A stretch of DNA of 44,123 nucleotides from Bartonella senegalensis OS02 (GTDB lineage Bacteria; Pseudomonadota; Alphaproteobacteria; Rhizobiales; Rhizobiaceae), in NCBI RefSeq assembly GCF_000312545.1, contig NZ_HE997543.1, forward strand, positions 1 through 44,123. The letters are read 5' to 3'. The position numbers were made by a program, and so were the translations under genes. This document shows, one piece after another, positions 35,840 to 44,123 of this stretch. The notes below the pieces were generated by a model. It had not been told where the DNA came from. It ran no database searches and saw only the letters and a list, made by a program, of their open reading frames with translations. Position 1 is the first letter of the stretch; the number at the start of each line of letters is the position of its first letter.

Positions 35840-36172
35840 TTAACAAAACAAAGCCACAATAGAGACCACAATACCAGGCACATTTGCCGTAACCAAAGAA
35901 GCCAACAATGAAACAATCCCCACACCGCCCCAAAGTATATCGAATAAAGAAACTTTCTCTACTTTCCTAAAAGCGAAGTGGTCTTGTTCTTCACGTCCCC
36001 TAGCATCTCCGATAACAGGCACATCTCCCAACCTCATACCTGTATTTTTTTCTAATGCGACCAAAATCCCTCTTTCTTGCATATGCGCATTACTTTCTAC
36101 AGTCTGTGTAATAAAAAGAATAAACACTGTAAAAAAGCATGAGCATACATACTTTTTAAATATCTTAAACAT
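35840..36172 (-). CDS. Small exported protein with a C-terminal membrane segment
   Basis: 110-residue protein of unknown function. It has an N-terminal signal or anchor (MFKIFKKYVCSCFFTVFILF, ITQTVESNA), a short charged middle (KNTGMRLGDVPVIGDARGRE) and a hydrophobic C-terminus (LFDILWGGVGIVSLLASLVT, ANVPGIVVSIVALFC). It looks exported or inner-membrane. The frame is open to 36274, but ATG 36172 has GAGGAG upstream and starts at the signal. A decayed paralogue lies at 37490-37669, offset by about 1.5 kb, together with similar flanks, so the locus was duplicated. I do not recognise a family. Confidence 0.6.
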   Translation of the reverse strand: MFKIFKKYVCSCFFTVFILFITQTVESNAHMQERGILVALEKNTGMRLGDVPVIGDARGREEQDHFAFRKVEKVSLFDILWGGVGIVSLLASLVTANVPGIVVSIVALFC

Positions 36173-36262
36173 AGCTTTCTTTTGCTCCTCTTTTTCTTCA
36201 CTGAAAAAATGAAAACTATTCAAATATATAAAAACAAAATCTGTATTTAACCATTTACCTTT

Positions 36263-36307
36263 AATGTATAACACAATTTGATATTTATGTTATATGTATA
36301 ATACATT
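36263..36307 (-). promoter_or_regulatory. Inverted repeat upstream of the small exported protein
   Basis: AATGTAT (36263-36269) and ATACATT (36301-36307) are inverted copies 31 bases apart, about 90-135 bases before the ATG. The right arm belongs to GTATAATACATT, part of which (TAATACATT) is kept upstream of the paralogue near 37811. Could be an operator or a promoter element. Confidence 0.35.
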
Positions 36308-37489
36308 ATGTGTTGCATGTAAAGACCTAAAAAATAAACTAAATGAAATTTTCAAAAAAAATTTATTCATCAAAGATAGAAATTATAAACAATTGATAAA
36401 TGCAGTTGTAAGAGTGTTGCTTAAAGAACACTGTAAGACTGTTAATCTGAGATTGACATTACCATAGAAAGCAATATTAGTAAAAAAGTTAAACATAAAT
36501 TAAATGTGCTATTATAGAATTAAGGAATCTATTACTGAAAATCATAACTCAAAAATTTAAATTCTATTGCTAAGTTGCATGACATTATCATAAGCAAAAG
36601 CTTTACCAAGATCTCTTTTATCAAAAGAAGTAATGATACACTTACCAAACGCTTTTAGAGACAAAAGGCAAATGAAAGAACAACATACTTTTCCTCTTTT
36701 CCTTAAAATCAAAAGAGTCTCTTCCTTTTAGAAAATCATAAATTTTCCTTAAATCTTATTAATTATTCTTTATCTTGAATAAGAGTAGCTGATATGGGAA
36801 TTTTTGATCATTTTATCCTCTCTTTTTTAAGAAGAGAAAAAAATTTGTTGTCTTACACAGCATAAAAAGAAGTAACATGGAGGGAAAAATAACTTGATAG
36901 AGGAATCAAAATTTCTCTTATCATTTCTTAAAATACAAAAGCAGTGAAAAATTGAAAACTGTAAATATAATTATAGCGCTTTGCTGTTATTTCACTTGTC
37001 TTTTATTTTAATCGCGTAAGATAGAATGCTGCTTAGTGAATTTTCCATTCTATGAATCATAGACAAAACTCACAAATCAAATTGCTAGCAAGTAAAGACA
37101 TCACGCTAAAGCAAATCCATATCTATAAAACATCAACAATGGCCTGATATTCTTTTACAAAACAGCTATAAAATATAAAAAAATTAAGATCTCTATTTTG
37201 GAACAAAAAAAACATCCTGTAATGACTTCCATAAGATCATCCAGCCAAACACTTTTTGAGACAGCATAAACCGTTCAAAAGAGTGGTCTGCAAAATAACA
37301 AAATTCCCTAATAAAATAAGAAGATTGACCAGATTGAGAACAACACTGAGAGACATTAAAATGTGAGGCAAATAGTTGGCAACTCAATAAAAACAGTATC
37401 ATAAAAAATGACAGTATCCCCTAAAATGTTGAAAAGAAATTTTTTCGCTTAACCTTCACAAGAGTTAATCGCTCTTTTTCTTCAATATT
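36308..37489. other. 1.2-kb spacer between the paralogous loci
   Basis: Very AT-rich. Faint similarity between 36360-36790 and 37860-38220 (for example the words before each series of stops, and tgctattatagaattaagg against tattattttattaaagg) suggests that the duplicated unit is about 1.5 kb. A 69-codon frame at 37193-37402 (minus) starts with a hydrophobic stretch but has no ribosome-binding site; not called. Confidence 0.4.
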
Positions 37490-37669
37490 GTAGATTCATC
37501 AACATATTGATCATTTCAGTCGCTCTATTTTCTTCTGGAGCGACAAGAAGCGTTTCCTTTTGCAAGAGATCTTTCACAATCGCTGCACGACTCTCTACAG
37601 TTTGTATAAAAAAACAATAAATGCTGTAAAAAGATAGAAAAACAAAAGATTTTTAAATACTTGAAACAT
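37490..37669 (-). pseudogene. Decayed paralogue of the small exported protein
   Basis: ATG at 37669 opens MFQVFKNLLFFYLFTAFIVF, matching the signal of the gene at 36172. One frameshift later FIQTVESRAAIVKDLLQKET and LLVAPEENRATE correspond to ITQTVESNAHMQERGILVAL. The upstream words tttttcttcagcgaaaaagtg match the same place at 36200. The hydrophobic C-terminus is gone. Confidence 0.62.
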
Positions 37670-38389
37670 AGCTTTTCTTGAGTTTGTTTTTCTTCAGCGA
37701 AAAAGTGCAAGAATATTCACAGTTATAACAAAAAAATCGTCTTTAAAAATTATTTCACTATATAAAACACAATATGAATTATTATATAAAGTACAACCCT
37801 TCCTAAGGGTAATACATTCTATATTCAATGTGAAGATATCATTAAAATTTCAAAATGAAAAATAATTGATCAAACACATGAAAGAGAATTACCAGAGAAA
37901 TCTACCAAGCAATTACGCTTTTTAAGTATCCTTTTAAGTAAGCTCGCTGAAAAATCAACTCACCATAAAAAGCGATGTTAAAAATACCACTGCACATAAA
38001 GAGTAAACACATATTATTTTATTAAAGGACTATAAGCTTAAATTAAACGCTCTCATTCTTCTAGATCAAAGGGCTAAAAACTTTGAGAAAATGCATTTTA
38101 GCACAAGAGAGAACAAGACATTATTAAGCAACCCGCAAACACAAATCAAAAAACGCAACAGTTCATTCTTTTTTTCAATCTTAAAAAGGCTCTCTTCCAT
38201 ATAATGACGCAAAAGAAATTGTTAGAGATAAAAAGAAGTATATCATACTCATATTTCTTCATCGCTTTTCTCATTGTTCATATTTAACCAGTTTTACTAA
38301 GTATAATACTTCTTCAAATGAAAACTCTCTCCCTCACTTTTAAATAAAGTGTATAATTCTTCATAACCTTCACCAATCAATCGATAAAC
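37670..38389. other. 0.7-kb spacer
   Basis: Contains the upstream flank of the decayed paralogue and the far end of the duplicated unit. No gene recognised. Confidence 0.4.
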
Positions 38390-38850
38390 AAATAGAAAGA
38401 AAACTATTTGATTTATAAAGAATAATTTCTTTTCTCACTTAAATGAGAACTGTAAATATTATAAGTTTCTCTCATTGCAAATCCTCTCATAATCAATCAA
38501 AAGCTTGGCTTGCATATCACAAGCGGGTTTGGCGTATGGGTCACAGCGCTTCAAGAAAGGAATAAAACACCCCTTACGAAGCACATCAGGTGCCAAGGGC
38601 TGTTAAACATTTTGAACGAGCAAAAAGAATGATGGTGCCATCTCGCACACTTAACACACTTAACTTGCAAGCTTAACTTAATAAGCATAAAGGAGACGAC
38701 TCCCAATAGCTTTACCGTTATACCCTTCACAGTTCACCAGCATGAAAGTGACTTTTGTACACTAACGGATGTCTCTTTAAAAACAAGCGCGTGAATGGGC
38801 AACACAATAACTGCACAGATAAGAACGCAAAGGCTCTCTCCATATAACAC
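38390..38850 (+). pseudogene. 5' part of a decayed tyrosine integrase gene
   Basis: Plus-strand copy with the full upstream flank (cacttaaatgagaactg, cttgcatatcacaagcggg, ggcgtatgggt) and then gtgccaagggctgttaaaca, agaatgatggtgccatc and, near 38765, a LTDVSLK-coding stretch. Several stops. Homology ends soon after, where GRDPIK should follow. Confidence 0.65.
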
Positions 38851-39577
38851 AAAGGATCTCTGCTTTGAGTTCCCATCTTAATCCCCATTTTAATCATTGT
38901 CTCAGCTGTCGAACAGTGTTTACTCTTCATCGCGTTATGCGTGCATCAAGCTCTCCCCAATTACGAGACTTTATCGGATATGTAGTGAGCGCATTATAAT
39001 CATTTTTCCTGATAAACACTGCAGTTTGTTAAGATAGTATATTAAAATTGGCAAAATAAAATTGCTCAACAAACTATCCTTTTGTCACATGATACGGCGG
39101 ACTTGATAAAGGCATTCAGGAATCTTGATTAAAAAACTCTGTCTAAACAGAGTCTTTGCAAAAAGACGCATCTTCTCTTCAAACATTTCAAAAGAAATAC
39201 TTTGCTTATTACTCTCTCGATAAAGTAACAAAGAATCATATTTCAAAAATCATCTAAAGTTGTTTTTTTTAAGAAAACAGATCAGAAAAATGTATTTTTC
39301 TATGATTGAGAATATTTGAGAACCTCTCGAATACTTATTTTACAAAAACAAAAGCACCCATCAAAAAATCTCACCCAAATACCCACTCTTTTTGTCTCAA
39401 AATTAAAGAATGTTTCCACTCTTTTTGATAAAACTTTTCCTTATCTATCGCATAGATATTTGATAGTAAAAATACTGTTTATTTGCGTTTCTTTGCCATA
39501 TAGATTACAATTGATAATAGAAAGCCTCCCATCTTTGACCATTCTACATCTATTGACCTTTTTTGTATAATAAATTC
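38851..39577. other. 0.7-kb spacer before the creatininase-family gene
   Basis: AT-rich; no gene or RNA recognised. Near its end TATAAT (39565-39570) stands only eight bases before ATG 39578, and no Shine-Dalgarno sequence is visible. Confidence 0.4.
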
Positions 39578-40318
39578 ATGACATCTGATATGCCTTTTCT
39601 TGCTCTTTTACCCTTGGGCGCCCATGAATATCATGGAGATCATCTTCCCTTTGAGACCGACTGGATTATTGCCGAAGCTTTTGCGAAAGCACTTATTTTA
39701 CGAACGAAAAAGCAGTTTTCTATCGCACTGTTACCGGTTGAAAAAATTGGCTATTCAATAGAACATAGCGATGTCTCTGGCACACAAACACTCACCTTTT
39801 CTCAAGCTATCGAGCGATGGATAAACATTGGTGAGAAGTGCTATTATAAAGGTATCAAGCGTTTTCTTCTCCTCAACGCTCATGGGGGCAATTCACCTTT
39901 AATGAGCATTGTAATCACTGAATTACGAAGGCGTTTTTCTATGCTCGCAGTAGCAACAAGCTGGACACGTTTCGGGCTACCGCAAGGTTTAATACATCCG
40001 TCTCAACATCATCTTGATATTCATGGAGGATTTATTGAAACCTCCTTAATGCTCTATTTAGCACCAGAAAAAGTGCATATGGAAAAAGCCAAAAATTTTT
40101 ATAATAAGCAAGCTGATATGATTGCCAATTATCGGTATTTACGTGCCTATGGTCCCCATGCCTTTGGATGGACAATGCGTGATCTGAACCCGCAGGGAGC
40201 AGCAGGCAATGCCCGTGAAGCAACAGCACAAGCAGGAGAAGCAATTTTTTCTCATGTTCTAAGTGGGCTTCGTGATTTACTTGATGATATTAATCGATTT
40301 AAAATAGATGCATTATGA
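39578..40318 (+). CDS. Creatininase-family amidohydrolase-like protein
   Basis: 246-residue protein of the creatininase/formamide-hydrolase fold, a metal-dependent amidohydrolase family. Visible are LLPLGAHEYHGDHLPFETDW with metal ligands (E, H, D), YSIEHSDVSGTQTL, LLLNAHGGNSPLMSIVITEL, and HGGFIETSLMLYLAPE. The usual 15-25 residues before the first strand are missing, so the protein is short at the N-terminus. A TTG at 39563 could add only five residues. The natural substrate is unknown; members act on creatinine, riboflavin precursors or mycofactocin-type peptides. It is followed after 15 bases by the CobW-family gene, so an operon of three genes is likely. Confidence 0.84.
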   Translation: MTSDMPFLALLPLGAHEYHGDHLPFETDWIIAEAFAKALILRTKKQFSIALLPVEKIGYSIEHSDVSGTQTLTFSQAIERWINIGEKCYYKGIKRFLLLNAHGGNSPLMSIVITELRRRFSMLAVATSWTRFGLPQGLIHPSQHHLDIHGGFIETSLMLYLAPEKVHMEKAKNFYNKQADMIANYRYLRAYGPHAFGWTMRDLNPQGAAGNAREATAQAGEAIFSHVLSGLRDLLDDINRFKIDAL

Positions 40319-40333
40319 TAAAAAGGCGCAACC

Positions 40334-41362
40334 ATGGAAAAGACGCAAAATACGCCCGATAAACTTCCTGTTACAGTTCTTACAGGGTATCTTGGCTCAG
40401 GTAAAACCACCCTTCTCAATCGCATTCTCAGTGAAAATCACGGCAAACGTTATGCAGTCATTGTCAATGAATTTGGTGAAATTGGCATTGATAATGATCT
40501 TATCATTGAATCGGATGAAGAAATTTATGAAATGAATAACGGCTGTGTTTGCTGTACTGTGCGCGGTGATCTTATCCGCATTTTAGAAAGTCTGATGCGA
40601 CGCTCTCATCGATTTGATGCTATCATTATAGAAACAACAGGGCTTGCTGACCCAGTTCCTGTTGCGCAAACTTTTTTTATGGATGACACTGTAAATGCAA
40701 AAACAGCACTTGACAGTGTTATAGCATTGGTTGATGCAAAGCATCTTTCACTCCAACTTAAGCAAAGCCGAGAAGCTGAACAGCAAATTGCCTTTGCTGA
40801 TATTATTCTCTTAAATAAGATTGATCTTGTGAGTGCAAAAGAACGTGCACAGGTTGAATCGCTTATCCTTGCAATAAATCCACGAGCTGTACTTTACGCA
40901 ACAGAGCGTGCAAACATCCCTCTTGATAAACTCCTCGATCGTGGTTCATTTGACCTCCAACGTGTTTTAGAAAATGATCACCATTTTCTTGATCACCAGC
41001 ATTCCGACCATATCTGTGGTCCCGATTGCCATCATGATCATGCACATCATCACACCGCTGACTTTCACGATATTACCATAACTTCTGTAAGTTTAAAAAC
41101 AGGTGCTCTTCAACCAGAAAAGTTCTTTCCATGGATCCAACAAGTTACGCAGCAAAAAGGTCCTGATATTCTGCGTTTAAAAGGGATTATCGCCTTTCAA
41201 GGAGATAATGATCGTTATGTCATTCAAGGTATACACATGATCCTTGAAGGACAGCACCAGCGTCGATGGCGTGAAGATGAAAAACGTGAAAGCCGACTTG
41301 TTTTTATTGGCCGCACCCTTGATGCCAAACAGCTAAAAACTGGTTTTGAAAATTGTGCATAA
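40334..41362 (+). CDS. CobW/COG0523-family GTPase, probable metal chaperone
   Basis: 342-residue G3E GTPase. P-loop [14 protein letters not shown], the metal-binding CxCC in [20 protein letters not shown] (Walker B), and NKIDL (base recognition) are present. A His/Asp-rich stretch ([25 protein letters not shown]) near residues 216-238 points to zinc or cobalt binding. The C-terminal CobW_C domain follows. In many bacteria such proteins deliver zinc under shortage and are controlled by Zur; a Zur-like gene lies at the other end of the window, but no Zur box was identified here. AAGG precedes the ATG. It is followed after 10 bases by the WD40 gene. Confidence 0.9.
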   Translation: MEKTQNTPDKLPVTVLTGYLGSGKTTLLNRILSENHGKRYAVIVNEFGEIGIDNDLIIESDEEIYEMNNGCVCCTVRGDLIRILESLMRRSHRFDAIIIETTGLADPVPVAQTFFMDDTVNAKTALDSVIALVDAKHLSLQLKQSREAEQQIAFADIILLNKIDLVSAKERAQVESLILAINPRAVLYATERANIPLDKLLDRGSFDLQRVLENDHHFLDHQHSDHICGPDCHHDHAHHHTADFHDITITSVSLKTGALQPEKFFPWIQQVTQQKGPDILRLKGIIAFQGDNDRYVIQGIHMILEGQHQRRWREDEKRESRLVFIGRTLDAKQLKTGFENCA

Positions 41363-41372
41363 GCGAGTAACA

Positions 41373-42344
41373 ATGCCAAGCATTACCAATTACGATCTCC
41401 AAAGTTATTGTCTTTCCTGTGGTTTTATAGGCGATAAGCCAGCTTTCGTTTCGGTCGAAGGTTGCATTGTTTTTTTAAACCCAATCCCTCAAAGCATTGA
41501 AGTTCACCAAGGAATAATTTCTAGTCATTTTTCTCATGATAACACTACTATCCTTACCGGTGGAGAAGATGGAAAAATTTGCCAAACAACAGTCGATGGT
41601 CACACACAAGTGCTCAGCAAGCAAGAACGCAAATGGATAAGCAATGTAGCTTTTGGACCACAAAAAGTTTGTGCCTTTGCCTCTTCACGTACCGCATGGG
41701 CAAATGTCGGCCAAGGATTCCAAGAGCTTGTTCATGAACGAAGTGTAGAAGGTCTAGCTTTTGCTCCCAAAGGTTTACGGCTTGCCGTTGCCCATTACAA
41801 TGGTGTTACCTTGCATTGGTTATCAACGAAAACATCTCCCTCCACATTGGTCTGGAAAGGAGCACATTGTGGTGTCATCTTCTCACCAGACAACCGCTAT
41901 GTCATTTCTACTATGCAAGAAAATGCTCTCCATGGTTGGCGTCTCACAGATCATCAGCATTTACGCATGAGTGGCTACCCAAGCAAAGTCAAAAGTTGGT
42001 CCTGGAGTCCAAAAGGAAAATGGTTAGCAACATCAGGTGCATCAGCAGCAATTGTGTGGCCGTTTCATACAAAAGATGGTCCCATGGGGAAAACACCATT
42101 GGAACTTGGCACACGAGTAAATGCACTTGTCAGCAGCGTTGCATGCCACCCAAGCGAAGAAATTGTAGCAATAGGCTTCAATGATGGGATAATTTTGTGC
42201 GCACATTTTCGCGATGGAAAAGAAGCCCTTCTAAAAGGTTATGGAAAAAGCGCCATTTCAGCACTCAATTGGGATCAAACAGGACACAACTTAGCCTTTG
42301 GGAGTGAAAATGGAGAATGTGGTGTTATAAACATTAAGGCTTAA
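41373..42344 (+). CDS. WD40-repeat protein next to the CobW GTPase
   Basis: 323-residue beta-propeller protein with about six or seven WD40-like blades. Repeat hallmarks are FSHDNTTILTGGEDGKICQT, FAPKGLRLAVAHYNGVTLHW, FSPDNRYVISTMQENALHGW, WSPKGKWLATSGASAAIVWP, CHPSEEIVAIGFNDGIIL and WDQTGHNLAFGSENGECGVI. No signal peptide, so cytoplasmic. Alphaproteobacteria often carry such a gene beside a CobW gene. It may be a scaffold for the GTPase, but the function is not proven. ATG 41373 is chosen; a TTG at 41346 would overlap the CobW gene. Last gene of the operon. Confidence 0.84.
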   Translation: MPSITNYDLQSYCLSCGFIGDKPAFVSVEGCIVFLNPIPQSIEVHQGIISSHFSHDNTTILTGGEDGKICQTTVDGHTQVLSKQERKWISNVAFGPQKVCAFASSRTAWANVGQGFQELVHERSVEGLAFAPKGLRLAVAHYNGVTLHWLSTKTSPSTLVWKGAHCGVIFSPDNRYVISTMQENALHGWRLTDHQHLRMSGYPSKVKSWSWSPKGKWLATSGASAAIVWPFHTKDGPMGKTPLELGTRVNALVSSVACHPSEEIVAIGFNDGIILCAHFRDGKEALLKGYGKSAISALNWDQTGHNLAFGSENGECGVINIKA

Positions 42345-42924
42345 GAAAAATATCAACAAGAACTATCGTCGTAGATAAAAACGATCACACAATCCTGCAA
42401 AGAGCGGGAAACAGCAAAATCCCCTTCTTCTTTCAAGAAAACCAAATGCCTTAAACAGAAAAGACCTGAAAAATGTCTGAGTTGTTTACCTTTAAACATT
42501 GCTCTCTTTTCCCCTGCACAGGCGAAAAGCCCCCCCTCAAAAGAGCATACAATAACACCCCATCCCTACACAAACCTGTGCCATGCTGCAAACTTCCATA
42601 AAACGCACCTCTCTTTAAGACTTCCGAGAAAAAACGTCTTACTCTTACCATTGGTAATATTTATACATAGCAAAATACTAGAAGAATGAAATTTAGAATT
42701 GTTTGTTAATTTTTTTAGTGATTTAAAAGAAAATCTGATCATAGTTGAAAAAAATGAGTCAAAAATGGCGAAAACTATTTTCTTAAAAAGCCCTCGAACC
42801 AACGCAGAACACTATTTTAATCATAATCCTTGTTTTAGGCAAAACCCTAGAATTTATTCTTTCAAGTTTTTTGCTTATCCATTCTTTCTTTTTTAGCACT
42901 CTCATTGAGAGGTCAACACATTGA
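42345..42924. other. 0.6-kb spacer, nothing recognised
   Basis: AT-rich, with no convincing terminator. Small frames on both strands lack starts and motifs. Confidence 0.45.
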
Positions 42925-43335
42925 TTTATAATATTAATTCATCTTTTTACAACTTAAATGAGAGCCCAGAATATCACAAGATTTTTGCCTTTCACCCCCT
43001 CTCAGAGTGAACCACTCAAAACCCTTCGCTTGCACATCAAAAGCGAAAAGGAGCGTATGGATAAAAACGCTTCAAGAAAGGGAGTAAAAATACCTCCCAT
43101 GAGCCATCTCAATGCAAAAGCTGTTCAGCCTCTAACATTTTAAGCTGACAAAGAAAATGATGGTGCCATTTTGCGCCTTCATAAGCATAAAAAAGTGATG
43201 CACAATGGCTTTTGCACTATACTCTTTACGAAGCGCCTTAGTAAAAGTAGCTTTTGCGTTGACGACGTGTCTCTTTAAAATAAGTGCGTGAATTAGCTGC
43301 AAAATGGCATTTTATTTTGCACGAGGAACATGGGC
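42925..43335 (+). pseudogene. 5' part of a decayed tyrosine integrase gene
   Basis: Plus-strand copy. The flank is aacttaaatgagagccc, cttgcacatcaaaagcg, gcgtatggataaaaacg; the start area is gtaaaaatacctcccatgag near 43084. Then come gatggtgccattttgcg and, near 43268, a DVSLK stretch followed by VRELAAKWHFILHE before it fades. One internal stop after DVSLK and others later. An open frame of 61 codons (42958-43143) is part of this relic. Confidence 0.66.
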
Positions 43336-44045
43336 TCCATTAAAGAATATAAGAAGTATTCATTCCTGCTACAGGTGCTGCTTTAACATCTTCTTACGCT
43401 AGCCTAAATAAATTGAGAATCATGTACAGAAATCTCATCTTTTACAAAAATGCATGAGTATAATGTGCAAAAAAATTATAATTTTTAAATATAATAAAGT
43501 ACATTTTTAAAATATCTTCGTTACCATTTTATCTCAAAAGCCCTTCTCCTTTTCTTAAAATAACAGTATTTTTTTAAAAGATCCAAGAAATGACTTATAA
43601 AAGAAGACAATAGAACATAGATAGATGCATTGCCTATCTATAAAATCAATAAAAAAGAACATGAATAATAAGGTCACAACGAAAACTTATGACCTACAGC
43701 AAAACTGGTAAAGAGAGAGACAAAACAACAAGAAAAGCGCTCTCCAAGCAGAAATCCTGCCCCACTTGTTTCAACAGAAAAAGCCATCAAAACAAACTCG
43801 CCTTTTCACACATCACGCCATAAATATCATGCATACAATGTTGCACTATGCACGAAACCAAAATGGAATTACCAATCCCGTATCCATTATTATAAATGCC
43901 AAAAGTCTTTAAAAGACCTATGATAACAGAGAAGAAAACCACACTGTTACTAAGTATTTTCAATCATAAATCAAAGAAATCACAGAGTGTGCGTTTTCAT
44001 CAATAAACAGAAAAACCTTTAGAGAAAATAATAGAGATTTTGAAT
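43336..44045. other. 0.7-kb spacer
   Basis: AT-rich. An 8-base stem ATAGATAG/CTATCTAT lies at 43619-43643. No gene recognised. Confidence 0.4.
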
Positions 44046-44076
44046 AAAACTAAAAGGCAACACCTTGTGCTGCCTT
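44046..44076 (-). terminator. Rho-independent terminator of a leftward gene
   Basis: AAGGCAACAC (44054-44063) and GTGCTGCCTT (44067-44076) pair with one mismatch around a CTT loop; on the minus strand TTTTAGTTTT follows. It lies 30 bases past the stop of the gene at the window edge. Confidence 0.72.
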
Positions 44077-44105
44077 CTATATCAAAATACAGAGTGTCTT
44101 GTATT

Positions 44106-44123
44106 CTAGAACTGATAGCGCAG
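44106..44123 (-). CDS. C-terminal end of a leftward gene, probably an outer-membrane protein (partial)
   Basis: The last 18 bases read LRYQF and a TAG stop on the minus strand. A final Phe with alternating aromatic residues is the BamA-recognised end of outer-membrane beta barrels, and the terminator follows at the right distance. Only five residues are visible, so this is a guess supported by position. Confidence 0.4.
   Translation of the reverse strand: MRYQF

Noticed and set aside
37193..37402. 69-codon minus-strand frame with a hydrophobic start
   Set aside because: No Shine-Dalgarno sequence at usable distance and no recognisable domain; kept only as a remark in the spacer entry.
1..44123. 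CRISPR array or intact insertion sequence
   Set aside because: No regularly spaced short repeats and no transposase motifs were seen; the repeats present are integrase relics and partial gene duplications.

Overview
The window looks like a chromosomal segment of a Bartonella species (Rhizobiales, reductive alphaproteobacterium). This rests on gene content (gcvTHP behind a tandem glycine riboswitch, an alphaproteobacterial speF-type leader before an ornithine-decarboxylase-like gene, metNIQ), on the low G+C and long decaying spacers, and above all on a Bartonella-type regulatory RNA (Brt family) directly upstream of a small XRE/HTH gene. No species is claimed. No complete tRNA, rRNA, CRISPR array or intact insertion sequence was found.

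Layout. 1-3.6 kb: a Zur-like Fur-family regulator and an EmrAB-type efflux pair. 4.8-7.0 kb: a GNAT acetyltransferase and a PLP decarboxylase behind a structured leader of about 420 nt with its own promoter. 7.2-8.0 kb: tyrosine-integrase debris. 8.4-11.4 kb: trhO, eda and fpr, with a broken partial copy of fpr between eda and fpr. 11.6-14.0 kb: a decayed rpoB fragment and a frameshifted secreted DUF3472-like gene. 14.4-20.4 kb: alr and the glycine-cleavage operon gcvT-gcvH-gcvP. 20.8-21.7 kb: a Lon-substrate-binding-domain protein and a Trm112-like protein. 22.0-26.6 kb: an island-like zone with two Brt copies (one decayed), a type ISP restriction-modification relic, three integrase relics, an MFS transporter and the XRE gene. 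26.9-34.5 kb: asd, an SH3-domain secreted protein, metQ-metN-metI, a MaoC hydratase and a SAF-domain dehydrogenase. 34.7-39.5 kb: mostly non-coding debris with integrase relics, a small secreted protein and its decayed paralogue. 39.6-42.3 kb: creatininase-family protein, CobW GTPase and WD40 protein. 42.9-44.1 kb: another integrase relic and the last codons of a leftward gene that looks like an outer-membrane protein.

Two themes stand out. First, the spacers hold at least seven relics of one tyrosine-integrase family, mostly its promoter-proximal part, scattered in both orientations and next to cargo-like remains. Second, three convergent gene pairs (eda/fpr, asd/SH3 gene, metI/maoC) each carry a degenerate partial tandem duplication covering the 3' end of one gene. 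In two pairs the duplicated segment appears to reach into the neighbour, so the C-terminal tails of Eda and MaoC may lie in duplicated DNA.

The most interesting working element is the Brt RNA/XRE pair at 24.93-25.54 kb. The 3' arm of the terminator-like hairpin contains the likely Shine-Dalgarno sequence of the XRE gene, which starts with GTG straight after the T-run. All identifications come from reading the sequence and from knowledge of the families; no database search was run.
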